Positions 11,286 through 22,641 of a DNA stretch of 64,000 nucleotides are shown piece by piece (position 1 is the stretch's first letter; each line of letters starts with the position of its first letter). A program made the position numbers and the translations under genes. Location of the stretch: contig JAPQWV010000017.1 of assembly GCA_027422505.1 (NCBI GenBank), positions 13,083,501 to 13,147,500 on the forward strand. The letters run 5' to 3'. The stretch is from Craterostigma plantagineum (taxonomy: Eukaryota; Streptophyta; Magnoliopsida; Lamiales; Linderniaceae). The notes under the pieces are model-generated. The model was not told the origin of the DNA, searched no databases, and saw only the letters and a list, made by a program, of their open reading frames with translations.

Positions 11286-12235
11286 TTGCAAACTGAGCGG
11301 ACACCCTCCATTATTGACTGCAGGGACCGTTCGAGTCGACTCACCGTGGGAAAATGTACAATAGAAGTCCCGTTCCTCGAACAAGCTCGAACGCATATTT
11401 GGAGGTCACCGAACAAAATCAAGAAGGTGAACGAGTTAAAACTAAGAGGCACCTCTCATTGGGATCAGCAAAAACAATTGGAACATCTAGATAGGCTGAC
11501 CCACTTTGGTCCATATCGGAGACTTGGAATTCCCAAAGACTAGCTGAGGAAACACCTCAAGAGTCTCTCACCATTTTTCCAATAGCTGGGAGTTTGACAT
11601 ACTATTGGTCTGTTCCCAACACCAATCTACACCATCGAGCGGATGAATAGAACTCAAGACGAGTTGAATGATGGCGATCTACCATACCTTCCAGCCAACG
11701 AGGTCTACCATATTTTTCAAATGTACATGGAAGGCTACATCAAGAAGGAAGGGCTCGAGCGTATTAACAGGTTCATGGTGCGCCAGGTCAAGTACCATGC
11801 CGCACATGATCTTCAGATGGCTTTGGTAAGCAACATAAAGAAGGCCAACATGACATCTTCGCACATGAAGGGGTCTGAGATCGAAGGGCATCCCACTGTT
11901 TACATATTCGTCGACCCAATCTTGGCCATCACCTACTCCCGGTTGCTGAAAAGATTTGTGTGATGCTAAAGACTGAGGTCAACAAATTTTGCGATGGGAC
12001 GCTCCAATTGATCAAGAAGAACATCAAAAAAGATAGGAAGTAATCGACGAGACAACCAGGCTATTCGATCTGAGACTGAAGGAACAACCACTTCTGAATA
12101 AACTACTCGAAGCCATTGAGGAGCGAATCGAGCTAAGGGACATCATCAGACACTTTGAGCATGCGCTAGGCTTGCGCAGGTCGTTCTACGCCCGACAAAG
12201 ATAGATAGAGCAGAAGGGCAATCAAGCACAAAGGC
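11286..12235 (+). pseudogene. Sirevirus envelope-like protein C-terminus, broken
   Basis: Pieces in three frames match the E protein encoded at 24333-23194. 11286-11543 has VPFLEQARTHIWRSP and GTSHWDQQKQLEHLD. 11643-11963 has NRTQDELNDGDLPYLPANEV and MVRQVKYHAAHDLQMAL. A third stretch near 12140-12200 carries the final LGLRRSFYARQR block. Stops and shifts separate them. The function of Sirevirus envelope-like proteins is not established. Confidence 0.75.
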
Positions 12236-12241
12236 GGTAAT

Positions 12242-12587
12242 TGTAGAATACACATTATAATTGTGCTTTGATTTATTAGCTATCTTTGTAATGGGGCGTG
12301 TAATTCATTCTTCGATAGTTTAGGACTAAATTAATATTTATACCAAGTCTGTTTGGTATAAATAGAATTGTAACTATCGAATTGTATAGAGAAAGTTTTA
12401 GAATTTGATCTGAAGGGCTGACAAATTAAATTAGAGAGAGAAAATAGAAATAAACTTTCTCACACTACAACACTCTCTCTCACGCACGAAAAGGAATTTT
12501 ACGATCGATGGTTCAAATCTCATAATTCTCATCGTAAATCTATGATTTTAGCCTATGATCATATGAGTTGATTAATCAGGACCTACA
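12242..12587 (+). mobile_element. LTR of Sirevirus C (3')
   Basis: 346 bp, TGTAGAATAC to ATCAGGACCTACA. Aligns by eye along its length with the 351-bp LTR of element E at 54062-54412. The next five bases, AGGCG, would be its target duplication; the partner copy is lost. Confidence 0.75.
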
Positions 12588-12599
12588 AGGCGTGATTAG

Positions 12600-13084
12600 T
12601 GTAGTGGATTATGTTCAATAAGAATATTTTGTCCCTCATATTTTATGAGTGATACTATCCACGGGCCCTTTGATAAAGGTGATATCGTAATGCATGCAAT
12701 GTGATTAAGGGAAATAAAAAAGTTTGCAATGATGACATGTTCCAACCTTGAACTTATTTAGGATGTTATGCGACAAGGAATTGCCACGGGCAATTATTGC
12801 TTTATGATGGTGATACAATGAGATACTTGGCTAATCTTAATGTATTTGCTAGGTCCCACTTATGATTTATAGAATTGAAATGGGATCTAATTCTATTGCC
12901 AACGTGACATGGATCCTACTGGGTCATACCGAAATGAAAAAGATCAAAGAGACTCGATTTTGTATATTACATGGAGATGTAAACATGATGACAAATTAAT
13001 TATGAGATAATTTATTTGACCATCATATGATACAAAATACATAAGATTCATATATATGATATGAGTTTATAATTAATATGTATT

Positions 13085-13127
<43 letters not shown>

Positions 13128-13753
13128 AACATTCATTTATAGATAAAGGATTTAGTTTAAGGAAATCGACTTCCACAAATTATGTAATTGTACATGTAAG
13201 GAAAATAAACATTATTCAATTAAGATCTTGGTGTATCACACGTTACCTTGCATCCATTATATAATATATGGCTACTTGCTATAATTATGGAAGAGTATCG
13301 CATTGTATATTGTCCTTTATAGGTTAATTGCTACGATTATGGATAATGATTGATTAACGTAGAAAGGGATATTAGGGAATCTTATCCAACCATGAGATGG
13401 ATGAATAAATATCAGCCGAGATCTCCAATAAGTGTGTGTCCTTTTGAATGTTTTATGTGAGAAAGAAAAAAAAATCATATTTTGGTTCTTTGCGTATTGG
13501 TGAGTTAGAGCTTCCGAGTATCTTCTAGCCGGAGAAAGGACGATTCTTTGATCGAATTCTTGGTGGATATCGGTAGAGATACCATATGTTTGGTATTTAA
13601 CCACGTGCTTATCTCGAGATAAATATCAAGTATGATCTCTACGAACGAGTTAAGCTTAATTCGCATGATCTTGGTGGAATTGGTTTGAATGTTGATATAA
13701 AATTTAATTTCCGCTGCATATAATAGTTTGATTATGTGCGCCGATTCATTACA
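12600..13753 (+). mobile_element. Copia-type LTR D (5' LTR remnant)
   Basis: AT-rich, non-coding, and ends CCGATTCATTACA immediately before a methionine-tRNA primer binding site. The start is tentatively at TGTAGTGGATTATG (12600). No partner LTR or coding region survives, because the Sirevirus A LTR begins 76 bases later. It contains a TA run at 13088-13125. Confidence 0.55.
13088..13125. repeat. (TA)n microsatellite
   Basis: Pure TA run inside LTR D. Confidence 0.95.
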
Positions 13754-13754
13754 G

Positions 13755-13767
13755 TGGTATCAGAGCC
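13755..13767 (+). promoter_or_regulatory. Primer binding site of element D
   Basis: TGGTATCAGAGCC, complementary to the 3' end of initiator methionine tRNA, one base after the LTR end. It fixes the orientation of element D as plus. Confidence 0.85.
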
Positions 13768-13829
13768 GTCATGCGATATCTTAACTGATTATATGAAAAA
13801 GCTTGTTTCTCTTTTACGTTTTTTATATG

Positions 13830-14112
13830 TGAAGATATAAATGTGCCTAAGAGGGGGGGGGGGGGATTAGGCTTATAAAATTTATGCTTGTTCTTTTCCC
13901 AAAACCTAAGATGTAGTGACTTAGATTTGCCTACTAATGCTTGTGACTTGTATGCCTGATATATCCTGGTAGCGTCGGATGTGTGTCGGGTCTGTCTCAC
14001 AGTGAAAAAGAAATAACTATAAAGTAAATGCGAGACAGGATTTTCATAGAGGTTATATCCCCAACTGGGGTTTACTCCTCTCCTTAGGGTTTGCTCCCCA
14101 AGAGTTTAACCA
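13830..14112 (-). mobile_element. Truncated 3' LTR of Sirevirus A
   Basis: 283 bp that match 19346-19622 almost base for base, including a run of 13 G where the other copy has 6. The match stops abruptly at 14112. The remaining 1.1 kb of the 1410-bp LTR and the PPT are missing. Confidence 0.85.
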
Positions 14113-14499
14113 AACAAGAGGAAGGATTTTTAAATATCCGAGTTTCCTAAAATAACTAAGCCGGCTGGAATGATATCTCTATGAATTTCTTCCTAAAATA
14201 TCGCAGTCACATTCTAAGGAAAGATTTGGAGATTCAAGATTCCTAAAATAACATTGGTGACTTAAGGAACGATCTTATGCTTGAATTCACTATGACTCTT
14301 TTCCTAAAATACCAAAATCGCACTTAATGATAAGGACTATAAGATCCGAAAAATAATCCAGAGCCAAAAGAATGTCCTAGATTAAGATAGGTACGAATTT
14401 CTAACTAATCATATCCTAGAGTAAATGGCAGGATTAGGCAGCTTTATTAACCTTATTTAGCTCGATGACTCCCAATCGATCACGGATGTCTCAAAATCT
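14113..14499. other. Unassigned stretch with TTCCTAAAATA repeats
   Basis: Lies between the RNase H remnant and the truncated LTR. Has four spaced copies of a TTCCTAAAATA word (near 14146, 14191, 14247 and 14302). I see no match to the intact LTR at 19346-20755 and no coding potential. Confidence 0.4.
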
Positions 14500-16046
14500 T
14501 GCCTCAATTAGGGGATTCGTGAAGATATCATTTGTTCCTACGAATTCCACGCTGATATTCCCCTTCTGAACATGGTCTAATATAAAATGATGTTTAACCT
14601 CTATATGCTTAGTACGAGAATGATGCACGAGATTCTTAGTAATACTAATGGCACTAGTGTTATCACACAGAATATGAATTTGTCATAACCTAACCCAAAA
14701 TCACTAAGGGTTTGTTTCATCCAAATAACTTGTTGACAACATTTCCTAAGGCCATATATTCAGCTTCGGTTGTGGAAAGGGCTACAACACTTTGCTTTCT
14801 ACTAGACCAAGTTACCAAAAAATTTTCAAGTAATTGGCAAGTTCCACTAGTAGTTTTCCTATCATACCTACAACCGGCATAGTCGGCATAGGGATATCCC
14901 CATTAATGGGAAGTCATCCGTATAAGAATACCACAGACCAAAATTAACAGTACCCTTGACATATCTAAGTATACGCTTGACTACTTTCAAGTGAGATTCC
15001 CTAGGATCAGACTGATATCTTGAACACATACCAACAGCAAACATAATATTGGGGCGACTAGCAGTTAAGTAGAGAAGGCTTCCGATCATACCTTGATATT
15101 CTGTCTGATCAACTGGTGCACCTGATTCATCTTAATCTATTTTGGTGGTCTGATGCATAGGGGTGGAAATTGCTTTGGAATCGCTCATCCCGAATTTTAT
15201 CAGTAATTCCTTGCTGTACTTCGTCAGGGACACAAAGGTTCCATTGTCTAGTTGCTTTATTTGCAACCCGAGAAAGTAGTTCAGCTCACCCATCAAGCTC
15301 ATCTCAAATTTCTTCTGCATAGACTTAGAGAATTCCTCGCAAAGAAGGATTAGTACTTCCAAATATGATATCATCAAAGTAGATTTGGACCAGTATCATT
15401 TGATCACCTTCATACTTAATAAAGAGTGTGTTATCAATAGTTCCAGTCAAAAATCCTATGTCACATAGAAACTTACTTAATCTTTCATACCATGCCCTAG
15501 GAGCCTATTTTAAACCGTATAATGCTTTATTCAATTTAAAAACAAAGTCTTCTCTAGCGAAATCTCGTGGTTGTTCTACATAAACTTCCTCATTTATAAA
15601 GCCATTTAAAAATGCACTTTTTACGTCCATTTGAAAAAGTTTGAAGTGTTTAAAACATGCATATGCATGTAAGACACGTCTAGACTCTAACCTAGCTACC
15701 GGAGCAAAAGTTTATCGAAATCAATACCTTACTCCTGGGAATAACTTTTTGGAACTAGCCTTGCCTTGTTTCTGGTGATATTACCGTGTTCGTTGAGTTT
15801 GTTGCGGATGACCCATTTGGTTTCTATGATGGATTTTTCGTCTGCTCTCTCTACGAGTGTCCACACTTGGCTCTTTTCGAACTGAGGTAACTCATCCTCC
15901 ATGGCTGAGACCCAAGATATATCGTCTATAGCTTCATTGACCGTCTTTGGTTCCATCATTGAAAGCAGTACATCATGGGATTCCTCCGTATCCTGATTCC
16001 GTGCAGTTGCTCGAGTTTTGATTCCAGATGTAATATTTCCTATCAC
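14500..16046 (-). pseudogene. Sirevirus A reverse transcriptase and RNase H, broken
   Basis: 16046-15729 carries the start of the copia RT (SWVSAMEDELPQFEKSQVWT, then KTKWV-like and RNKARLV). The catalytic block reads YFDDIIFG near 15380, with F in place of the usual V. 15377-15132 has GELNYFLGLQIKQ and LTKYSKELL. 15089-14868 has IGSLLYLTASRPNIMFAV and the DPRESHLKVVKRILRY connection. RNase H follows, with HSRTKHIEVKHHFI-like coding near 14640-14580. Several stops and shifts break the frame. In an active element it copies the RNA into cDNA. Confidence 0.8.
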
Positions 16047-16119
16047 TTGGTCTGTTGGATGACTGGAAGCGTGTTTCCATTATCTGCGTTGCTGTTCATC
16101 AGCTTCTGGTTCCACTATC

Positions 16120-16930
16120 TCAACTTACGTCTTTAGGAATATCTTCCTCACTGTCTTTAGTATCCTGCAATTCTGCACAAGGCAAATCTATACCTTCCTC
16201 ATCAGTAGTATCTGCGTTAGGTATCTCATCAAAAGTAACATGTATGGATTCCTGAACATTTAGTTCCCTTTTATTATAAACACGATATGCCTTAGAATAA
16301 AGACTGTAACCAAGGAATATCCCTTCATCTACCTTAGAGTCGAATTTTCCTCTCTTATCTCTATCGTTCAAGATAAAACATTTACATCCAAACATACGAA
16401 AATTCCTATATTTGGAGTTCTACCATGCCAAATTTCATAAGAAGTTTTCTTTAATATCGGCCAAAGAAAACACGATTAGACACGTAACAGGCTGTACTAA
16501 CAGCTTCCGCCCAGAACTGTTTAGGAATATCATACTCATGTAGCATAGATCTAGCCATTTCTTGTAACACCCTGTTTTTACGTTCAACTACGCCATTCTG
16601 TTGAGGATTTATAGGAGCAGAGAAGTTATGACTATATCCATGTTGATCACAGAATGATGCAAATGACTTACTATCAAATTCCAATCCGTTATCACTGGTA
16701 TCCTACATAAATTCATTTCTTTTTATTTTCAAATCTCTTTACTAGCGATGCAAAGTTATCTAATGTCTCATTCTTATGCGCAAGGAATATCACCCATGTA
16801 TACCTGGAATAGACATCGATGAGAAAGGCATATCTTTTACCTCGCAGAGACATCGTCTGAACAGGACCAAAAAGCTCGAGATGAAGTAGTTCTAGTGGTT
16901 TGGATGTAGATATCACAATCTTTACCTTGA
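16120..16930 (-). pseudogene. Sirevirus A integrase, broken
   Basis: 16916-16713 has PLELLHLELFGPVQ, where the first catalytic Asp of the DDE triad is replaced by Glu (family form HMDLFGP). TSDNGLEFD near 16690 holds the second Asp. QQNGVVERKNR in 16684-16451 holds the Glu. 16395-16120 carries the C-terminal MFGCKCFILNDRDKRGKFD block. The pieces are in separate frames. Confidence 0.8.
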
Positions 16931-16943
16931 ACGATGTCTTGGT

Positions 16944-17480
16944 CTACTTACCCATTTGGCATGCCTTGCACGTTTTGTCATTGACGAACTTTATGTCAGG
17001 AACACCTCGTACCAGTGCATTGATTGTAATATGTGACAGTAATTCCATGTTGGCATGTCCTAAGCGTCTGTGCCATAACCAGGTGTTATCCTGTGTAACT
17101 GCTAAGCACTTGACATTCTGGTCAGTGATATCATTAAGAGTAATACAGTATATATTTCTATCCCTAGACGCACTAAATAACACCTTATTATCATTTCTAA
17201 CAACACACTTATCATTTTCAAAAGTAACCGTATGACCTTTATCACGTAATTGACTAATGCTAATGAGGTTATGTTCTAAATTCTTAACCAACCATACGTC
17301 GTCTATAGTAGTATTTAAAGTGTTACCGACAATTCCAACTCCAATAATCTTAGCTTTTATGTTGTCGGCGTAGGAGACATATCCTCCGTCATTTGCTTTC
17401 ATCGACACAAACTTACTGATATCACCTGTCATATGGTGGGAACACCAAATGTCGAGGTACCACTTGTTTTTCTTGTTGCA
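16944..17480 (-). pseudogene. Sirevirus A protease and pre-integrase zinc domain
   Basis: WYLDIWCSHHMTG at about 17460-17422 is the aspartic protease motif, with the catalytic DSG changed to DIW. The 162-codon open frame 17432-16944 continues with DVWLVKNLEHNLISISQLRD and the HHCC pre-integrase zinc motif (WLWHRRLGHAN, then CKACQMGK). The residue changes and frame breaks make it inactive. Confidence 0.8.
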
Positions 17481-17996
17481 TTATCTTCTTTGTACCTGCA
17501 TGAATCAGTTATTTTCTGAGGTCCCAACTTTGATTGGGTCCTAAAGGTTAGCAACAAAGTAACTTCTGTTAACACGTGATATATCATAAACATAGGAAGG
17601 CCAGTGTTAGAAACTTGGTTCTCAGGAACCTGCTTTGGTCTCCAGATATATCTAGATTTATCATCTCTCTTCAAAAAACATTTGTTAGAATAATGACCAT
17701 GACGATCGCATGAAAAAACATTTAGGCTTTTGAAGGTGGTGCAACATGTTCATGTGTCATGGAATATCCCCTGATTTTCCAACATTTCTAGGAATACTGA
17801 GTAACATATCAAGATTTTGTTTTCCTTCAAGAAGTCTATCAACAGTACGAGATTTTTCTTCTAAGGAATTCTTAAGAGCAGAGACATCTTTAGCTATATC
17901 ACTATTTTACTTTTTAAGCTCTTAACAATTACTCAAGGCTTTTTCTTCCTTTATGGCTTCTAGCTCGGCTCTCAGTCGTTCATTTTCTAGATCCGT
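17481..17996 (-). pseudogene. Decayed linker between gag and protease of A
   Basis: Short minus-strand frames at 17674-17429 and elsewhere, with no domain I can name. Position and amino-acid bias (Lys, Glu, Ser) fit the long Sirevirus gag-to-protease linker. Confidence 0.4.
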
Positions 17997-18335
17997 TTAG
18001 TGCTTTTCTCTAGCTACGTCATCTCGTTGCCCAACCAATTTCTTTACTTGTGAGTTGAGCGACTTAATCCTCTTTTCTGCGTTTTGAATGATTTCAAGCA
18101 TCTCTTCCTTTTCATCTACTTCAGGAACTGAGGAAATTTCAAACATCTCTTCCTTTTCATCTACTTTAGGAACTGAGGAAGCGTTATCATGGGACTCATC
18201 TTTCCTAGCATATAATTCATTCAGAATAAGTATTTTCTTAACAGTGGATGAGGAAGATACCTGATCATCATCATCCGCCATGTAGGTGAGATCTTCCTCT
18301 TCTTCACTTCCGTCCTCTTCCCAGTTTGTCACCAA
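17997..18335 (-). pseudogene. Acidic coiled-coil tail of Sirevirus A gag
   Basis: A 112-codon frame with an acidic start (EEDGSEEEEDLTYMADDDD), a direct internal duplication (SSVPKVDEKEEMFEI, then SSVPEVDEKEEMLEI) and a heptad-like C-terminus with KRIKSLNSQVKKLV. Extended coiled-coil gag tails are typical of Sireviruses. Confidence 0.65.
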
Positions 18336-18341
18336 GGATTT

Positions 18342-19286
18342 CTACTTCTTTATCTTTTTGTCACCGTTGTCCATCCGGTAGTTTGAGGCGAAGTGGCCTG
18401 GCTTGTTGCACTTGAAGCATTTATGCACATTGTTACCTGATGACGATATTCCCTTGTTTCTCGGTTGGAACTTGGAGTGTCCTTTGAATTTTCTTCTCAG
18501 CCGAGATTTTTCATATATTCTTGTCAGCATGGCGATCTGCTCCAGTATGTTTTCCTCAGTTTCTTCTTCACCCTCAGAGTCATTTCTTTGTTCAGTGTTG
18601 AAGGCAATGTGTGGTTGATTTCTGACATAGGGTTTTTCTTTTATGGAGATCTGAGTCATTTCATACGTGGTTAGCGATCCGATCAGTTCCGAGACAGAGA
18701 GTTCGTCCAAGTCCTTCGCTTCGTAGATGGCAATTACTTTGGGATTACATTCTCTTGGATCTTAGAATTTTGCGCACCTTCTCGCCGTCGGGTATTTTTT
18801 TCGCAACGCGAACATTTGATTGATGATATTCACGAATCTTGCATACATGCGGCTTATAGTCTCGTTGTCCTCCATTTTAAACAGCTCGTATTAGTGAGTC
18901 AAGGGGCTATTCTTTCTTGTACAACTCGAGTGGTTCCCTCATTTGTGACTGAAGCATGTCCCACGTATCTTTGGCAAATTCGTATGAGCTCACACGATTG
19001 TACCCTTCTCTTGTAAGCGCACAGGCGATCATGTTCTTTGCTTTGGCATTCACGGAGATTCCTCGTTTGTCTGTTGCATCGTAGTATGAACCATTCTTTG
19101 GAGTTCCATCTGCCTTTTTTTGGGGATTGTAAGGTCCAGTCGTGAGATATCCCACAGGTCATAGTCAGCAGCAAACAGGAATTCCTTCATACGGTTTTTC
19201 CTTATGGCATAGTTTGTTCCATCGAAGAGTAGTGGCCTGGAATGGGATTATCCCTCTGCAAAAACATCAAAACTCGAAGAAGCCAT
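18342..19286 (-). pseudogene. Sirevirus A gag, broken
   Basis: Start codon at 19286 (MASSSFDVFAEG) with a stop after twelve codons. 19155-18907 carries the copia gag core (SVNAKAKNMIACALTREGYN, then AKDTWDML). 18710-18342 contains ELIGSLTTYEM and a zinc knuckle reading CFKCNKPGHFASNY, in which the last Cys of CX2CX4HX4C is Tyr. Intact gag forms the virus-like particle and binds the genomic RNA. Confidence 0.8.
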
Positions 19287-19331
19287 TAGATCTTTAACTC
19301 AGGCTAGTTAGGCCCGTCGTTTGAGTAACCA

Positions 19332-19345
19332 AATCTGATACAAAA
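19332..19345 (-). promoter_or_regulatory. Degenerate primer binding site of A
   Basis: On the minus strand the LTR end TATCTTCA is followed by TTTTGTATCAGATT, a decayed form of TGGTATCAGAGC. It shows that this LTR acts as the 5' LTR of A. Confidence 0.6.
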
Positions 19346-20755
19346 TGAAGATATAAATGTGCTTAAGAGGGGGGTGAATTAGGCTTATAAAATTTATGCT
19401 TCTTTTTTTCCCAAAACCTAAGATGTAGTGACTTAGATATGCCTACTAATGCTTGTGACGTGTATGCCTGATATATCCTGGTAGCGTCGGATGTGTGTCG
19501 GGTCTGTCTCATAGCGAAAAAAGAAATAACTGTAAAGTAAATGCGAGATAGGATTTTTACAGAGGTTATATCCCCAACTGGGGTTTACTCCTCTCCTTAG
19601 GGTTTGCTCCCCAAGAGTTTAATCAATCACTATAATGCACCATAGCAGGATACAAAAATGATTGATTAGCCCAATACACAATCGAAACAAGTCGAGACAC
19701 TAGACACACTAGGTTACCACATGCCGAGTTTCGTTCCTCAGAATCTCCTGATCCCGACAGACACAGCTCGCTACCGAAAGGCCCTCGAAACTCGTCCTTC
19801 CCTTCACGTGTGGGTAGACGTCGACCTTGCCTCCTTGGTATCGCTCACGTCCGAAGACAACACGTCCGAAGACAGAATATATGTATGGGATGATGGAATA
19901 ACTCAGTATGTTCAGTACTTCGCAAGTGATCGCTCAGGTAGGCAGAATCTCTCAATAATGTTTTCTGCTCAAGACGCTAATAGTCGTATATTCGCAAGTT
20001 CTAAGTGGCTCGAAATTATGAAATGTTGCTCATATATAAACATTTTCACTCAACACTTTACATGGAAAGACGGATCAAGATATTAATCATCAAATCTATC
20101 ATATTAAACATTTTCCATGTATAGCACATAGCATCAGATGAATATATTACCATGTTTAGCACATAAATTAGATTAGATCACAGCTATCACGAATTAACAT
20201 ATCAAGGCATAGCTTTCTATATTTCAAAGATATTTACCAATATTAATAAACTTGCACGTCATTCACAAAGTCAATCAAATAAATCTTTTCTAAATATTAT
20301 ATTCCAATCAGTGTAAGAAAGATATCAAATTGATTTCCCACATTTAAATCAGTTGGATGCATGCAAACGATTTTCTACTCGATTTCATCCAGGAATAAAC
20401 AAGTATCAACGGATATATCACTTTCCATATATAAACAGTATATTTTCCTTTTATAACTCAGTAGGATATCTCATTCATTATTTCCATAAATAGCACAGAA
20501 CGATATATACTATCACATGGGCTGTCTATAACATGCGATCACATAGTTTCACCAAATAATCACAGAATCACATGTGAATAAAATATTCAACAATTTAGTC
20601 AATTATATATCATATATAATGCATGGTCGAATATTATCATGAACTTAGACATTATATTGATCACAAATCGAATTGCATAATTTATAGACCTGATGTCATT
20701 ACAATTAGATTGTTCATCAAAACTCTCTAACACTTATGGACCAAAAAGGTCAACA
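19346..20755 (-). mobile_element. Full Sirevirus LTR shared by elements A and B
   Basis: 1410 bp on the minus strand, from TGTTGACCTTTTTGG (20755) to TATCTTCA (19346). On its right is a polypurine tract (AAAAAGGGGGAGAA), so it is the 3' LTR of B. On its left is a primer binding site and gag, so it is the 5' LTR of A. One LTR serving two internal regions is the expected product of unequal LTR-LTR recombination. The interior is AT-rich and non-coding. Confidence 0.8.
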
Positions 20756-20775
20756 TTCTCCCCCTTTTTGATGAT
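20756..20775 (-). promoter_or_regulatory. Polypurine tract of Sirevirus B
   Basis: CATCAAAAAGGGGGAGAA on the minus strand, ending directly at the LTR start TGTTGACC. It would prime plus-strand DNA synthesis. Confidence 0.8.
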
Positions 20776-21594
20776 GATATGTAATTGATGCAGCACGGAA
20801 GCATGTAAGCATATTCGATTAGGCAAGTCCTAGCGTAAATGTCTAAGTGTTCCATAATCGCAAAGGAGTGTATATGATATTTCCTAATCACAAATGATAC
20901 ATATTTGCTCCCCTGCCTAAGTGCAGTTATCTATATGACAGCAAAGATATATCATGAAAGAATTTGCTCCCCTGTCTAAGTGCAGATATGTCATGTCATT
21001 TTCAAGGTTATATCATGAGTGCGAAATTTCGAAATTACCCGTGAGTGTGCTCCCCCTGCCTAAGTGCGCATATTCCAAGCATGATTCAAGCAATCAGATA
21101 ATCATCGCAGCAGGCACTTAGCACTTATCAAGAAATTTCACACACGTTAATTAGCGCAGATAAGTATCAGAGTATCACGGTATAAGAGCATAAGATCACC
21201 CATCGCAGAATGACATCGTCACTGATATATCTTAAAATCAGAGCAAAATATAAGCACAGCATAAGAGCAAGGAGATATATCATAAGAGCAAGATATTATA
21301 TATTAGGGTTCAACGAGCTTCCCTACACAAACGAACTTCCAACAACCCCAACCACTTAGATGCTAACGCCTAAACTTACCTTACTTTACACTCCCCCTTC
21401 AGCATCAAAAAAGGGAGTGACACCTAAAAACCAAACTTGTAGAAAGCAAAACAAAAAGGAATATCCTAAGGGCAACTAGGATCAGAGTGGAAGGCAGCCT
21501 ACTGGCTTGAAGAGATTTTGGAATCAGCGGATTTTGGAAGGGATTTCTTCATTATTTTGGAGACCTTGGACAACTTAAGCGACAGTTCGGTGTA
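20776..21594 (-). other. Sirevirus B region between envelope-like gene and LTR, multiple PPT-like repeats
   Basis: Non-coding. Three direct copies of a TTTGCTCCCCTGCCTAAGTG motif lie at 20905-20926, 20963-20985 and 21046-21069. A further G-rich tract lies at 21391-21415 (minus: AGGGGGAG). Repeated polypurine tracts upstream of the 3' LTR are a reported feature of Sireviruses. Confidence 0.7.
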
Positions 21595-22641
21595 CTATTC
21601 TTTGATCTTGCGGAAGCGCTTCTGGTTGTCAGCCTTAATATTAGAGATATCGCGGCATATCGTTGAGATCGCTTCTTTCCCGATGCTAAGCTCGTCTTCA
21701 TATTCGTCGTCGTCGTTCTTAACCTTCGCCATTCCTTTCGCGGCGGACCGTTTCTGGGCACTGTCGACTGACCTATTTTCCTTGGCCTTTAACCAACCTA
21801 GACTTTTCGAGTAATAAATCCCATGCGTTTCAGAGTCACTAGATCCACGGCGTGGACGGCCTTGTCTTCCCATGCGGCGGCATCATTATTTCTTCGCACT
21901 CAAGGAAGTGCTTGAGAAATATCTCGTAGGGCAATGCTTTGTTTCTACTGTCGAAGGCCTGGATCATGTGCAGGATGAAGTAACCGAGATTGAATTGCGA
22001 ATCTGAGATATCATGTAAACATCGAAAGTGCTCATGAAGTTCATCGTAGCTGAGTGGCCTCCACTGCTGATTTTTGCACTCCATAGAGTCATATTGAGCA
22101 GCTTATGCAGGAAGAAGTAATCGATGGGGAGTTGATTGAGGGCTTCGCCGTCAGAGAAATGGAGCTGCGGGTATTCCAGAGGCTCTGAAAGACATCACTA
22201 GAGTCGAAACCATCTGCGTGGCACCAGTCATTCATGTCGTAGTGGCAGAAGAGTTCATCGGGAACTCCTAGCATCTCATTGATTTTCTTAGTGGTCCAAT
22301 TGATTCTGCCTCCCAGCACACAGGAGTGGACACAAACGTGCTCTTCGTGCTCCTCATAGTCGAAGTTTGCATAGAACAGTTTGACAGCCTCTGGGCAGTA
22401 TGGCCTGTTGATACTAAGAAATTTCTCCCAGCCGAAAACTTTTAGCCAGGTGATAACTGTTCCGGCAGGCAGCTTGTCAAAAGCAACGCCACGTCCCCTG
22501 GCGATATCTCTGTTGCTGAAATTTTTGTAGTTGGTTCGGGCGCTTTCTTCCAGAAAGAGGGCTTCAACAGGAATCTCATTTGGTTTGGAAAGATCAATAG
22601 GTGGTATTTCGGGTTCCTTTGGCGTCTGTTTTGGAGATGGC
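21595..22641 (-). pseudogene. Sirevirus B envelope-like protein, main part
   Basis: The 22649-22089 frame contains NYKNFSNRDIARGRGVAFDK, VKLFYANFDYEE, VCVHSCVLGGRINWTTKKIN and MLGVPDELF. This pattern is common in the plant family annotated as putative plant transposon protein. A frameshift near 22160 is followed by a continuation in other frames: 22084-21839 with RCLHDISDSQFNLGYFILHM, then 21873-21595, a Lys/Glu-rich coiled end. The N-terminus lies at 54654-55011; a Cassandra LTR splits the gene (target duplication ATGGC). The role of the protein is unknown. Confidence 0.7.

Larger units (their letters stand above)
11270..12587 (+). mobile_element. Sirevirus C, 3' end (envelope-like plus LTR)
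   Basis: Plus-strand relative of Sirevirus E. A decayed envelope-like C-terminus (11286-12235) is followed by a 346-bp LTR (12242-12587). The LTR shares with the E LTR the start TGTAGAA, the block AATTGTGCTTTGATTT, the motif TTTGGTATAAAT and the end ACCTACA/ACCTAACA. Gag, pol and the 5' LTR are absent. The left border abuts the LINE leader. Confidence 0.75.
13830..20755 (-). mobile_element. Sirevirus A (gag-pol, shares 5' LTR with B)
   Basis: Minus-strand Ty1/copia element: LTR 20755-19346, degenerate PBS at 19345-19332, gag 19286-18342, acidic gag tail, protease, integrase, RT and RNase H down to about 14500, then a partial 3' LTR (14112-13830). All frames are broken. It inserted beside element D; ATATG at 13825-13829 would be the left target duplication. 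The long coiled gag extension and G-rich polypurine tracts are Sirevirus traits. Confidence 0.8.
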
